From NCBI RefSeq assembly GCF_000719345.1, contig NZ_JOFX01000036.1, forward strand, positions 7,915 to 71,914: a stretch of 64,000 nucleotides of DNA, given 5' to 3'. Position numbers and translations under genes: made by a program. Source of the DNA: Streptomyces sp. NRRL F-2664 (GTDB taxonomy: Bacteria; Actinomycetota; Actinomycetes; Streptomycetales; Streptomycetaceae). Positions 10,740-19,039 of this stretch are shown piece after piece. Numbering within the stretch: position 1 is the stretch's first letter; each line of letters starts with the position of its first letter. The notes under the pieces are model-generated. The model saw nothing but the letters and a program-made list of their open reading frames with translations. It did no database searches and had not been told where the DNA came from.

Positions 10740-10788
10740 CCTCGAACGCCGGACGGGCTGGAGAATCCAGTCTCGCCGGCGTTCGAGG
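10740..10788. repeat. Intergenic inverted repeat of a dispersed Streptomyces type
   Basis: CCTCGAACGCCGG (10740-10752) and its exact complement (10776-10788) frame a 23-base loop in the 161-base gap between hutF and hutI; GGGGCGGAGCCCC follows. A diverged relative of the right arm and its flank occurs at 54501-54525. Such elements are common between Streptomyces genes and may act as terminators or attenuators. Confidence 0.6.
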
Positions 10789-10831
10789 CGCGGGGTCCGG
10801 GGCGGAGCCCCGGGGCTCTGAGAGGAACCCA

Positions 10832-12010
10832 GTGACCACCACGGCCATCACGAACATCGGCAGCCTCGTCACCAACGACCCCGCCGTCGGCGACGGCAGC
10901 CCCCTCGGCCTGATCGAGAACGCCGCCGTCGTCATCGACGCCGACACCATCGCCTGGGTCGGCCCGGCCACCCGGGTCCCGGCCGCGGACGAAAGCTTCG
11001 ACGCGGCCGGCCGCGCCCTGATCCCCGGCTTCGTCGACAGCCACAGCCACCTCGTCTTCGCCGGCGACCGCACCCAGGAGTTCAACGCCCGGATGTCCGG
11101 CCGCGCCTACTCCGCCGGCGGCATCCGCACCACGGTGGCCGCCACCCGCGCCGCCTCCGACGCCGCACTGGAGGCGAACCTCGTCCGCCACCTCGACGAG
11201 GCACGCCGCCAGGGCACCACCACCTTCGAGACCAAGTCCGGTTACGGCCTCACCGTCGCCGACGAGGCCCGCGCCCTGCGGATCGCCGCCGCGCACACCG
11301 ACGAGGTCACCTACCTCGGCGCGCACATCGTCTCCCCGGACTACGCCGAGGACCCGGCCGGCTACGTCGACCTCGTCACCGGCGAGATGCTCGCCGCCTG
11401 CGCCCCGTACGCCCGCTGGGTCGACGTCTTCTGCGAGAAGGGCGCCTTCGACGGCGACCAGGCCCGCGCCGTCCTCACCGCCGGCGCCGCCGCCGGGCTG
11501 ATCCCGCGCGTCCACGCCAACCAGCTCTCCCACGGGCCCGGCGTGCAGCTCGCCGTCGAGCTGGAGGCCGCCTCCGCCGACCACTGCACCCACCTCACCG
11601 ACGCCGACGTCGACGCCCTCGCCCAGGCGGCGGGCACCACCGTCGCCACCCTCCTGCCCGGCGCCGAGTTCTCCACCCGCGCCCAGTGGCCCGACGCCCG
11701 GCGCCTGATCGACGCGGGCGCGACCGTCGCCCTGTCCACGGACTGCAACCCGGGCTCCTCCTACACCAGTTCCATGCCGTTCTGCATCGCGCTCGCCGTG
11801 CGTGACATGCGGATGACCCCCGACGAGGCCCTCTGGTCGGCCACCGCCGGCGGCGCCCGCGCCCTGCGCCGTACGGACATCGGTGTCCTGACCCCGGGAG
11901 CCCGCGCCGACCTCGCCCAGCTGGACGCCCCCAGCCATGTCCACCTGGCCTACCGGCCGGGCGTGCCGCTCGTCTCCGCGGTGTGGCGCAAGGGCGTCCG
12001 CGCCCACTGA
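10832..12010 (+). CDS. hutI: Imidazolonepropionase
   Basis: 392 residues; hydrolyses imidazolone-5-propionate to N-formimino-L-glutamate, the third step of histidine catabolism. Metal and substrate motifs: [33 protein letters not shown], and [16 protein letters not shown]. The frame is open far upstream through hutF, but GTG 10832 follows GAGAGG with good spacing and matches the family N-terminus. It is the last hut gene; histidine ammonia-lyase is not in the window. Confidence 0.96.
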   Translation: MTTTAITNIGSLVTNDPAVGDGSPLGLIENAAVVIDADTIAWVGPATRVPAADESFDAAGRALIPGFVDSHSHLVFAGDRTQEFNARMSGRAYSAGGIRTTVAATRAASDAALEANLVRHLDEARRQGTTTFETKSGYGLTVADEARALRIAAAHTDEVTYLGAHIVSPDYAEDPAGYVDLVTGEMLAACAPYARWVDVFCEKGAFDGDQARAVLTAGAAAGLIPRVHANQLSHGPGVQLAVELEAASADHCTHLTDADVDALAQAAGTTVATLLPGAEFSTRAQWPDARRLIDAGATVALSTDCNPGSSYTSSMPFCIALAVRDMRMTPDEALWSATAGGARALRRTDIGVLTPGARADLAQLDAPSHVHLAYRPGVPLVSAVWRKGVRAH

Positions 12011-12063
12011 CGAAGCGCCGATCCGGGCCTGTCCTTTGTCTTCCCTCCGCAAGGCCCCGGGCG

Positions 12064-12095
12064 TACCTTGAGCCACCCATCTGATGTGTCGTCAG
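12064..12095 (+). promoter_or_regulatory. Promoter and CTGATG-TGT-CGTCAG element of the surface-protein operon
   Basis: TACCTT (12064-12069) is a good -10 box; no convincing -35 is visible. The imperfect palindrome 12081-12095 falls just after the expected start of transcription, so it could be an operator or a small RNA hairpin in the leader. Confidence 0.4.
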
Positions 12096-12123
12096 GAATT
12101 CGTGGCTCGAGGGGAAGACGAAG

Positions 12124-12807
12124 GTGTCCGACCGCATACGCTCCACCGCGCTCGCGCTGGCCTCCGCGCTGGCCGGATCGGCGGTACTGATCACCGCCCC
12201 CGCAGCCCACGCCGCCGTCGTCGACGTGGCCTACGACTGCAAGACCCCGATCGGGGACAAGTCGGCGGTGTCGCCCATCGACATCAAGGCCGTCAAGGAG
12301 GGCGACGGCTACAAGCTGACGATGTCCTTCCAGAAGGGCGTCTCCTCCAGCCCCATCGAGCTCGGCAAGGGCGCGATGAGTCCCGGCGCGGTGATCGTCG
12401 TCGGCGGCGCCGAGAAGGCGTCTGTACCGGTGTCCGGCCCGCCCAACGCCGAGGCCGTGCCCCCCGACACCCCGATCAGGATCACCGACCTCTCGGGCAC
12501 CTACACCCCGAAGAAGACCGGCAGGGTCACCTTCACCGCCGGTGTGCTGACCATCAAGGCGATGGGCACCACGACCACCTGCACCCCCGGGAACAGCCCC
12601 GGTCCCTCGCTGGAACTGGACGTCACCGCGGCCGGCGGGGGCGGCGCATCCGGCACGCCGGGCGGCGACGCACCGCCCGACACCCTCCCCCAGACCGGGC
12701 CCACCGACTCCGCCCTCGCCCTCGGCACCCTCGGCGGCACCGTGCTGCTCACCGGCGCGGCCGGCGTGCTCTGGCTGACCCGGCGCGGCCGGCGGGCCCC
12801 TTCCTGA
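12124..12807 (+). CDS. Exported LPXTG-anchored surface protein
   Basis: 227 residues. Signal peptide of about 30 residues ending AAHA. One beta-rich domain follows (about residues 33-165) with two Cys (YDCKTP, TTCTPG). A Gly/Pro linker leads to the sorting signal LPQTG at 188-192, a hydrophobic helix and the basic tail RRGRR. The signal is LPXTG rather than the LAXTG favoured by class E sortases. The domain is homologous to the C-terminal half of the fourth gene of this operon (shared DCK/DCG start, SGP-NAE-IP, TGTYxPxxxGxVT). GTG 12124 is preceded by GAGGGGA. Function unknown; cell-wall attachment is the likely fate. Confidence 0.8.
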   Translation: MSDRIRSTALALASALAGSAVLITAPAAHAAVVDVAYDCKTPIGDKSAVSPIDIKAVKEGDGYKLTMSFQKGVSSSPIELGKGAMSPGAVIVVGGAEKASVPVSGPPNAEAVPPDTPIRITDLSGTYTPKKTGRVTFTAGVLTIKAMGTTTTCTPGNSPGPSLELDVTAAGGGGASGTPGGDAPPDTLPQTGPTDSALALGTLGGTVLLTGAAGVLWLTRRGRRAPS

Positions 12808-12824
12808 ACGGAGCGCCCCCGGCC

Positions 12825-13838
12825 ATGCCCGTGCTCCCCACGCCCAGGCGCGACGTCCGCCTCCTCCTGGCCCTCGCCGCCGCGGCCGCACTCCTCACGG
12901 CCCCCGCGCCCGCCGCGACCGCCGACGAACCGGGCTGGTCCGCCGAGCCCGCCACCGGGACGGCAGCCGGCCCGGCGGGCCGGCCCGGCGGCGCCCGCCC
13001 GTACTTCTACCTGGAAGGCGCCCCCGGCGCCGTGCTGGAGGACCGCCTCGTCCTGACCAACACCACCGACCGGGAGCGCACCGTCACCCTGCGCGGGGCC
13101 GACGCCCAGCCCGCCGCCGAAGGCGCCCCCGCCGTGCGCCCGGCCGCCTCCGGCGAGCCCGCCGGCGCCGGTTCCTGGTTCGGCTTCGGCGCCGGAGCCA
13201 CCGTGCGGATCCCGCCCCGCACCCGCGCGGTGGTCCCCTTCACCGTCACCGTGCCGCCCGCGTCCCCACCCGGCGACCACCCCGCCGCCGTGATTGCCGC
13301 CGAAACGGGACGGGAGGTGGGCGTACGGGTCCACCTGCGGGTCAGCGCTCCCACCCTGGCCGCCCTCACCGTCGAGGACGTCGCCGTACGGGGCCGGGGC
13401 GCGGCCGCGGTCGTCGCCTACACCCTGGTCAACCGCGGGAACGTGGCCCTCGCGCCCGAGCTCGACATCCGCGCCGACGGCGCCTTCGGCGCGGTCCCGG
13501 GCCCGGGACCGCGCGCCGTACCGGTCGAACTGCCGCCCGGCGGGCGGGCCGAGCTGACCGAACCCTGGCCCGGGGCCCCCACCGTCGACCGGGTCCGCGT
13601 CACCGTGACCGCGACCGCCCCCGGCGGGGCCCGGGCCGCCGCAGCCGCCTCCGCGTGGCTCGTGCCCCGGCGGGCCGCCGGCTGGGCGGGCTGTGGCCTG
13701 CTCGCCCTCGGCGGCACCGCGCTGACCGCGATGTTCCTCGTACGCGGCAGGGGCCCGCGACGGCGGCCGGCGGACGGCGGGACGCCCCCGGCGGCCGCCC
13801 CGGCACCGGACCACGAACTGACGGGAGCCCCCAGGTGA
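12825..13838 (+). CDS. Exported single-pass membrane protein, DUF916-like
   Basis: 337 residues. Signal peptide ending about ATADE (residue 33), an Ig-like region beginning YFYLEGAPGAVLEDRLVLTN, which resembles the start of DUF916/WxL-interacting proteins, then a second beta-rich domain (about 165-265), one transmembrane helix (GCGLLALGGTALTAMFLV) and a basic cytoplasmic tail. DUF916 proteins in Firmicutes act with cell-surface WxL proteins; here the neighbours are sortase substrates, so a partner role at the wall is reasonable but unproven. The start ATG 12825 follows GGAG; an in-frame extension upstream overlaps the previous gene and is less likely. Confidence 0.7.
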   Translation: MPVLPTPRRDVRLLLALAAAAALLTAPAPAATADEPGWSAEPATGTAAGPAGRPGGARPYFYLEGAPGAVLEDRLVLTNTTDRERTVTLRGADAQPAAEGAPAVRPAASGEPAGAGSWFGFGAGATVRIPPRTRAVVPFTVTVPPASPPGDHPAAVIAAETGREVGVRVHLRVSAPTLAALTVEDVAVRGRGAAAVVAYTLVNRGNVALAPELDIRADGAFGAVPGPGPRAVPVELPPGGRAELTEPWPGAPTVDRVRVTVTATAPGGARAAAAASAWLVPRRAAGWAGCGLLALGGTALTAMFLVRGRGPRRRPADGGTPPAAAPAPDHELTGAPR

Positions 13839-14968
13839 GCGCCATGGTCGGCGGCAAGACCGGAGGCGGGCGCGGCCGCGCCGTCCGGTCCCTCCTCGCG
13901 GGGCTGGCGGCCTGCGCCCTCGCCCTCCTCCCCGCGGCGGCGTCCACCGCGGACGAGGCCCGACCCACCGCGGCGCTGTCCCTCCAGGAGGCCGCCCAGG
14001 GCACCGAGCTCACCGTCACGGGCGCCGGCTGGCGGCCCAGAACGCTGGTAATGCTGCTGGTCTGCGGACAGAACATGATCGGCGGCACCAACAGCTGCGC
14101 CAACGCCGACGGGGTGGCCGTCTCCGTCGCCGACGACGGCCGCTTCACCGGCCGGCTGGCCGTCGTGCCACCACCCAAGCCGTGCCCCTGCATCGTCAAC
14201 GTCACCTCCGTCAACGGGGACCGCTCCACCGTCGCGGCCCCGCTGCGGATCACCGGCCATCCGGTGGCCGAGCTGCCCGCCGCATCCGGCACGGGCCGCC
14301 TCGCGATGCTCACCGGGGTCCGGCTGGAGGGCGAGGACGGGGTGCTGACCTGGTTCGGTGCCCCGCCCGGACGAAAGTTCAAGGTCACCGTCGGCAACCT
14401 CGGCACCGCCCCCGTGAAGGATCCGGTCTTCCAGCTCGGCACCGCCCACGGCGTGTTCGCCCCGCTGTGGGAGGAGGCCCGCTGGAAGGGGACCATCCCG
14501 CCCGGCGGCAAGGCGGAGGTCGCGCTCGACGTCACCCTGCCCGCCGGTGCCCACGGCGACTACACGATCTCCCTCAAGTACGGAGACACCGTCGTGGCCA
14601 CCCAGCCCTGGGGCGTGGACCGCCCGTACGGGGTCCTGCTCTTCTGGGGACTCCTCCTGGTGGTGGTCCCGGCCGCGGTCTTCCGTACCGGCATGGCCGT
14701 CGTCGACAAGGTCCGGCCGCCCACCGGGCACGGCGCCGGACGGCACCGGGGCCTGCGGCCCGCCGGGGCCGCGGCGGCCGTGACGGCCCGGCTGCCCCGG
14801 CTGTCCGCCGCGCGCCGGGCCGCGCCGTCCCCCGCCGAGCGGCCGGCCGGGCCCCCCGCGACCACCACGGCGGTTCTGCCGTGGTTCACCCCGGACAGCG
14901 CGCCGGAGACAGCACCGCAGACGTCCGCACCGTCTGAGAACCGTTCGACGACGAAGGGACCATCGTGA
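13835..14968 (+). CDS. Exported membrane protein with neocarzinostatin-like Ig domain
   Basis: 377 residues. GTG 13835 overlaps the previous stop as GTGA. After a signal peptide (to about residue 40) comes a domain with TVTGAGWRPRTLVMLLVCGQ, paired Cys residues and SVADDGRFTGRLAV, whose pattern recalls the neocarzinostatin/macromomycin fold. A second beta-rich region has NLGTAPVKDPVFQLG. One transmembrane segment (GVLLFWGLLLVVVPAAVF) and a 90-residue basic, Ala/Pro-rich tail follow. No catalytic motif is visible. It is probably a surface adhesin-like or scaffold component of the same system as its neighbours. Confidence 0.65.
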   Translation: MSAMVGGKTGGGRGRAVRSLLAGLAACALALLPAAASTADEARPTAALSLQEAAQGTELTVTGAGWRPRTLVMLLVCGQNMIGGTNSCANADGVAVSVADDGRFTGRLAVVPPPKPCPCIVNVTSVNGDRSTVAAPLRITGHPVAELPAASGTGRLAMLTGVRLEGEDGVLTWFGAPPGRKFKVTVGNLGTAPVKDPVFQLGTAHGVFAPLWEEARWKGTIPPGGKAEVALDVTLPAGAHGDYTISLKYGDTVVATQPWGVDRPYGVLLFWGLLLVVVPAAVFRTGMAVVDKVRPPTGHGAGRHRGLRPAGAAAAVTARLPRLSAARRAAPSPAERPAGPPATTTAVLPWFTPDSAPETAPQTSAPSENRSTTKGPS

Positions 14969-16275
14969 AGAACCGACGGAGGGCGGGCGCGGCACTGGTC
15001 GCGCTGCTGCTCGGCGGCGCGGGCCTCGCCATCACGGCTCCTCCCGCCCAGGCCGCCGAGGCCACGTTCAAGGTCAGGTGCGTGCCGCCGGCCGGCGGCG
15101 GCTCCCCGGTGGAGGGTGAGACCACCGCCAAGGTCACCGCGCCGGCCACGGCCAAGGTGGGCGACGAGGTCGAGGTGTCCTGGGAGACCGTCAAGCCGGC
15201 CTCGAACAACACGGACCTCATGGACATCCCGCAGGACTCCGTCCAGCCCACCGGCTGGATCACGGTCGGCGGCGGAGGCGGGGAGCTGAAGGTCGTCGGG
15301 GAGAAGAAGAACCCGCCGATCCCCAAGAAGGCCCCCATGCAGATGTCGACGATGAAGGGCAAGCTGAAGCTCACCAAGGCGGGCAGGATCACCCTGACCC
15401 CCGGCAAGTACGACGTCGCGGTCACCTTCTCCTTCGGCACCTTCGTCACCAAGTGCGCGCCGGTCGGCAAGGTCGAGGGCGGCGCCGTCATCGAGGTGTC
15501 GGGCGGCTCCAGTGGCGGCACCACGGGCGGTACGACCAGCGGCGGCACGACGAGCGGCGGCGGTACGACGACCGGCGGCGGTACGACGACCGGCGGCGGC
15601 AGCACCACGTCGGGCGGCAGCGGCAGCGGCGGCGGGGGCGGCCAGAGCGACTTCCCGGGCAAGGCGGTCGAGGTGGCCTTCGACTGCGGGGCGGTCGTCC
15701 CGGGCGGCATCAGGACCCCGGTCACGATCAACGCCAGGAAGAACGGCGGCAGCTACGACCTCACGGTCAAGACCGCCAAGGGCGCGATGGCGGCGCCCAT
15801 GGCGCTGCCCGCGGGAGCCCTCAAGCCCTCGATGGACGTCAAGCTCGGCGGCGCGGACAGCGGCACGGTCAAGGTCTCCGGCCCGGCCAACGCCGAGCCG
15901 ATCCCCGACAAGGCCCCGGTCAGCCTCAGCGACATGACCGGCACCTACAAGCCCGGCAGGTCCGGCAAGGTGACGCTCAGCCCGGACCGGCTGACGATCG
16001 ACGTCACGATGGCGCCCGGCGCCACGCCGATCAACGTCCCGTGCAGGGCGACCAGCAGCGGCGTCTCGCTGGAACTGGACACCACGGCCCAGCCGGGCGG
16101 CTCCGGCTCCTCGACGAGCGCCTCCGGCGGCACCGCCTCGGGCGGCCTCGCCGAGACCGGCGCGCAGGACGAGGGCGGCATCAAGGCCCTCGCCCTCGTC
16201 GCCGGAACGGTGATCCTGCTCGGCGGCGCGGTGTTCACCTTCACCCCCTGGCGCCGCCTGCGCGGCACCCGCTGA
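14965..16275 (+). CDS. Exported LAXTG-anchored two-domain surface protein
   Basis: 436 residues. GTG 14965 overlaps the preceding stop as GTGA. Signal peptide ends near AQAAE (residue 31); a first beta-rich domain runs to about 175; a Gly/Thr/Ser tandem-repeat linker (about 175-225, repeats of GGGTTT) follows; then a second domain homologous to the single domain of the first operon gene. LAETG at 395-399 with a hydrophobic helix and WRRLRGTR tail is a class E-type sortase signal. Two different sorting motifs in one operon on related domains is unusual. Function unknown. Confidence 0.8.
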   Translation: MKNRRRAGAALVALLLGGAGLAITAPPAQAAEATFKVRCVPPAGGGSPVEGETTAKVTAPATAKVGDEVEVSWETVKPASNNTDLMDIPQDSVQPTGWITVGGGGGELKVVGEKKNPPIPKKAPMQMSTMKGKLKLTKAGRITLTPGKYDVAVTFSFGTFVTKCAPVGKVEGGAVIEVSGGSSGGTTGGTTSGGTTSGGGTTTGGGTTTGGGSTTSGGSGSGGGGGQSDFPGKAVEVAFDCGAVVPGGIRTPVTINARKNGGSYDLTVKTAKGAMAAPMALPAGALKPSMDVKLGGADSGTVKVSGPANAEPIPDKAPVSLSDMTGTYKPGRSGKVTLSPDRLTIDVTMAPGATPINVPCRATSSGVSLELDTTAQPGGSGSSTSASGGTASGGLAETGAQDEGGIKALALVAGTVILLGGAVFTFTPWRRLRGTR

Positions 16276-16283
16276 CACGCGGA

Positions 16284-16315
16284 CGGCCCGGCACACCTTC
16301 CGGTGTGCCGGGCCG
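16284..16315. terminator. Strong bidirectional rho-independent terminator
   Basis: Perfect 14-base arms (16284-16297, 16302-16315) around TTCC, followed by TTTCT. It lies between the convergent surface operon and the peptide transporter gene. Confidence 0.85.
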
Positions 16316-16339
16316 TTTCTGCCGCCGGAGCGGGACGGG

Positions 16340-17860
16340 TCAGTTCATGTCGCCCATCAGCGCGTTGACCTTCTTGCGGTACATGAAGATCGCGACACCG
16401 GCGAGGACGGCGGCGAACGCCTGGAAGAGGATGACGCCGACACCGTTCAGCTGGACCTCGGCGAGGCCGAGCAGACCGGTGATGCAGTCACCGGCGGTGA
16501 CGGCCAGGAACCAGACGCCCATCATCTGGGAGGCGTACTTCTGCGGCGCCATCTTGGTGGTGACCGACAGGCCGACCGGGGAGAGGCACAGCTCGGCGAT
16601 GGTGTGCATCAGGAAGATGAGCACCAGCCACCACATGGTGACCTTGGTGTCGTTGCCGGCGGTCTGGCTCAGCGGCACGGCGAAGACGAAGAACGAGGCG
16701 CCGACGATGATCAGGGCCACCGAGAACTTCACGATGGTGCTGGGCTCGCGGTTGCTGCGGGCCAGGGCCACCCACATGGCGGCGAAGATCGGCGCCAGGG
16801 CCACCACGAAGAGCGGGTTCAGCGACTGGAAGATCGTCGTCGGGACTTCCCAGCCGAGCAGGGCGCGCTCGGAGTTCTTGTCACCGAACAGCGAGAGGGT
16901 CGAACCGCCCTGGTCGTAGATCATCCAGAAGACGGCGGCGGCCACGAAGAACCAGATGTAGGCGCTCATCCGGGTCTGCTCGACCGAGGACAGGTCCTTG
17001 TCGCGCTTGATCCGGGTGAGGACGGCGACCGGAATGATCAGACCGGCGATCGTGATCGGGTACAGCGCCCACTTGATGGTGAACATGTCCGCGGCGACCA
17101 CGGCACCGTAGAAGACGGCCACGGCGGCCAGGACGGCGAGAGCCTTGGTGATCACGGCCTTGCGCTCGGCCGGGCTCAGCGGGTTCGGCACGATGCTGCT
17201 CTTCGGGCTCAGCGTACGGCCGGCGAGCAGGAAGATGACCAGGCCGACGCCCATGCCGACGGCGGCGAGGAAGAAGCCCAGGTGCCAGCTGACGGTCTCA
17301 CCGATGGTGCCGATGACGATCGGGGCCGCGAAGGCACCCACGTTGATGCCGATGTAGAAGATCGTGAAGCCACTGTCACGGCGCGGGTCGTCCGCGTCCT
17401 TGTACAGGTGGCCGACCATCGTGGAGATGTTGGCCTTCAGCAGACCGGAGCCGACCGCGACCAGCACGAGACCGACGAAGAACGCCAGCTGGCCGGGGAC
17501 GGCCAGCGCGACGTGACCGGCCATGATGACGAAGCTGGCGATGGCGACCGTCTTGCGGGCGCCCCAGACGCGGTCACCGAACCAGCCGCCGGGCATGGCC
17601 ATGAGGTAGACCATGGCCACGTAGACGGAGTAGATCGCCGTGGCCGTCGCCGCGGTGAAGCCGAGGCCGCCGCCCTGGCTGCCCGTCGCGGCGTCCACGC
17701 CGCCGGAGACCAGGTACAGGACGAGAAGCGCACGCATGCCGTAGTAGGAGAAGCGCTCCCACATCTCGGTCATGAACAGCGTGGCCAGGCCGATCGGGTG
17801 GCCGAGGACGGTCTTCTCGTGAGCCGGGCTCGGTGAGGCCGTCGTCAGGCTGGAAGCCAT
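16340..17860 (-). CDS. POT/PTR2-family proton-coupled oligopeptide transporter
   Basis: 506 residues with 12-14 predicted membrane segments. The proton-coupling signature E32-x-x-E35-R36-FSYYG is intact, and MAMPGGWFGDRVWGARKT is the conserved loop. It imports di- and tripeptides into the cell. ATG 17860 follows AAGGA seven bases upstream on the minus strand. The gene is monocistronic and divergent from a two-component system. Near an M19 dipeptidase and a PGRP amidase it may help recover wall peptides; that is inference. Confidence 0.93.
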   Translation of the reverse strand: MASSLTTASPSPAHEKTVLGHPIGLATLFMTEMWERFSYYGMRALLVLYLVSGGVDAATGSQGGGLGFTAATATAIYSVYVAMVYLMAMPGGWFGDRVWGARKTVAIASFVIMAGHVALAVPGQLAFFVGLVLVAVGSGLLKANISTMVGHLYKDADDPRRDSGFTIFYIGINVGAFAAPIVIGTIGETVSWHLGFFLAAVGMGVGLVIFLLAGRTLSPKSSIVPNPLSPAERKAVITKALAVLAAVAVFYGAVVAADMFTIKWALYPITIAGLIIPVAVLTRIKRDKDLSSVEQTRMSAYIWFFVAAAVFWMIYDQGGSTLSLFGDKNSERALLGWEVPTTIFQSLNPLFVVALAPIFAAMWVALARSNREPSTIVKFSVALIIVGASFFVFAVPLSQTAGNDTKVTMWWLVLIFLMHTIAELCLSPVGLSVTTKMAPQKYASQMMGVWFLAVTAGDCITGLLGLAEVQLNGVGVILFQAFAAVLAGVAIFMYRKKVNALMGDMN

Positions 17861-18225
17861 GGTCGATCCTTGCTTGCTCGGGACGCTTCGGCTTCGTGAG
17901 CCCATCCGCGCCCGGTGGGGGGTGGCCGGCACCGGCGTACGGACCTCCCGCCCCACGCCCGGGGGTCTCGCCCCCGGTCGGGGGGCGAAGGAACGTCCGT
18001 CTCCGGGATCCACGCCCGCCCGCGCACATCACGCGAGGGGCCCGGCCCAGGTCATTCGCTGCCGTCAGGGCCGGCCGGAGCGGTCCTCGCTCGGACCACC
18101 CGTCCGGTTCCGGACAGAAAGAGAGACCTATGCGCTGTTTTTCGGCACAAAGGTCCCTGAGGTATTGCATCAGGCGTCTCGCCACCATACGACACGACAC
18201 TGCGGCATATGAAAGGACTTGAGAG
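17861..18225. other. Divergent intergenic region, transporter / two-component system
   Basis: About 365 bases without a supported gene. It contains GC-rich stem-loop sequence near 17960-18000, which would lie in the transporter's leader, and lower-GC promoter-like sequence at 18100-18225. Confidence 0.5.
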
Positions 18226-18357
18226 ATGGATCACAAGGCGAGTCGGGAACCGTTCGACCATATTCGAAGGCGCTCAACGGTCCATAAGCCCAGATCGGAA
18301 GGGGTCTGCGAGCAGCCCTCTCGATGCAGTCCCCGCGGACTACCATCACCCACATGA
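18226..18357 (+). CDS. Possible 43-codon upstream ORF coupled to the response regulator
   Basis: ATG 18226 has AGGACTTGAGAG ahead, and the ORF ends TGA 18355-18357, overlapping the response-regulator ATG as ATGA. The product begins MDHKASREPFDHIRRRSTV and resembles nothing I know. TTCGA-N6-TCGAA (18253-18268) lies inside it. It could be a leader peptide or chance; the response-regulator start has no ribosome site of its own, which favours coupling or a leaderless message. Confidence 0.3.
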   Translation: MDHKASREPFDHIRRRSTVHKPRSEGVCEQPSRCSPRGLPSPT

Positions 18358-19031
18358 CGCGTGTACTGCTCGCCGAGGACGACGCATCCATCTCGGAACC
18401 CCTGGCCCGGGCCCTGCGCCGGGAGGGGTACGAGGTCGAGGTCCGGGAGGACGGCCCCACTGCCCTGGACGCGGGGCTCCAGGGCGGCGTCGACCTCGTC
18501 GTCCTGGACCTGGGCCTGCCGGGCATGGACGGGCTCGAAGTCGCCCGTCGGCTGCGCGCCGAAGGCCACGGCTTCCCGATCCTGGTGCTCACCGCCCGGG
18601 CCGACGAGGTCGACACGGTCGTCGGCCTCGACGCGGGCGCCGACGACTACGTGACCAAGCCCTTCCGCCTGGCCGAGCTCCTGGCCCGGGTCCGGGCCCT
18701 GCTCCGGCGCGGCGCCACCGAGGCCGTCCAGCCCCCCGCCACCCACGGGGTGCGCATCGACGTCGAGTCGCACCGCGCCTGGATGGGGGAGGAGGAGCTC
18801 CAGCTCACCGCCAAGGAGTTCGACCTGCTGCGCGTCCTGGTGCGCGACGCCGGCCGGGTCGTCACCCGCGACCAGCTCATGCGCGAGGTCTGGGACACCA
18901 CCTGGTGGTCCTCCACCAAGACCCTCGACATGCACATCTCCTGGCTGCGCAAGAAGCTGGGCGACGACGCCGCCAACCCCCGCTACATCGCCACCGTCCG
19001 CGGCGTCGGCTTCCGCTTCGAGAAGAGCTAG
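18354..19031 (+). CDS. OmpR-family response regulator
   Basis: 225 residues. Receiver domain: acidic pair Asp9/Asp10, phosphoacceptor Asp52 (VVLDLGLPGMDG), switch Thr in LVLTARAD and Lys in VTKPF. Winged-helix domain: LQLTAKEFDLLRVLV and the recognition region VWDTTWWSSTKTLDMHISW, ending RGVGFRFE. No Shine-Dalgarno precedes ATG 18354. TACCAT at 18341-18346 is seven bases ahead, fitting leaderless transcription. It forms a pair with the kinase eight bases downstream. Confidence 0.93.
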   Translation: MTRVLLAEDDASISEPLARALRREGYEVEVREDGPTALDAGLQGGVDLVVLDLGLPGMDGLEVARRLRAEGHGFPILVLTARADEVDTVVGLDAGADDYVTKPFRLAELLARVRALLRRGATEAVQPPATHGVRIDVESHRAWMGEEELQLTAKEFDLLRVLVRDAGRVVTRDQLMREVWDTTWWSSTKTLDMHISWLRKKLGDDAANPRYIATVRGVGFRFEKS

Positions 19032-19039
19032 CCCCGCCC

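Noticed and set aside
12749..12955. Minus-strand ORFs within the surface operon
   Set aside because: They overlap genes with clear signal peptides and sorting signals and have no support.
15512..15640. Tandem GGC-rich repeats as a CRISPR or mobile element
   Set aside because: They are in frame and encode the Gly/Thr linker of a surface protein.
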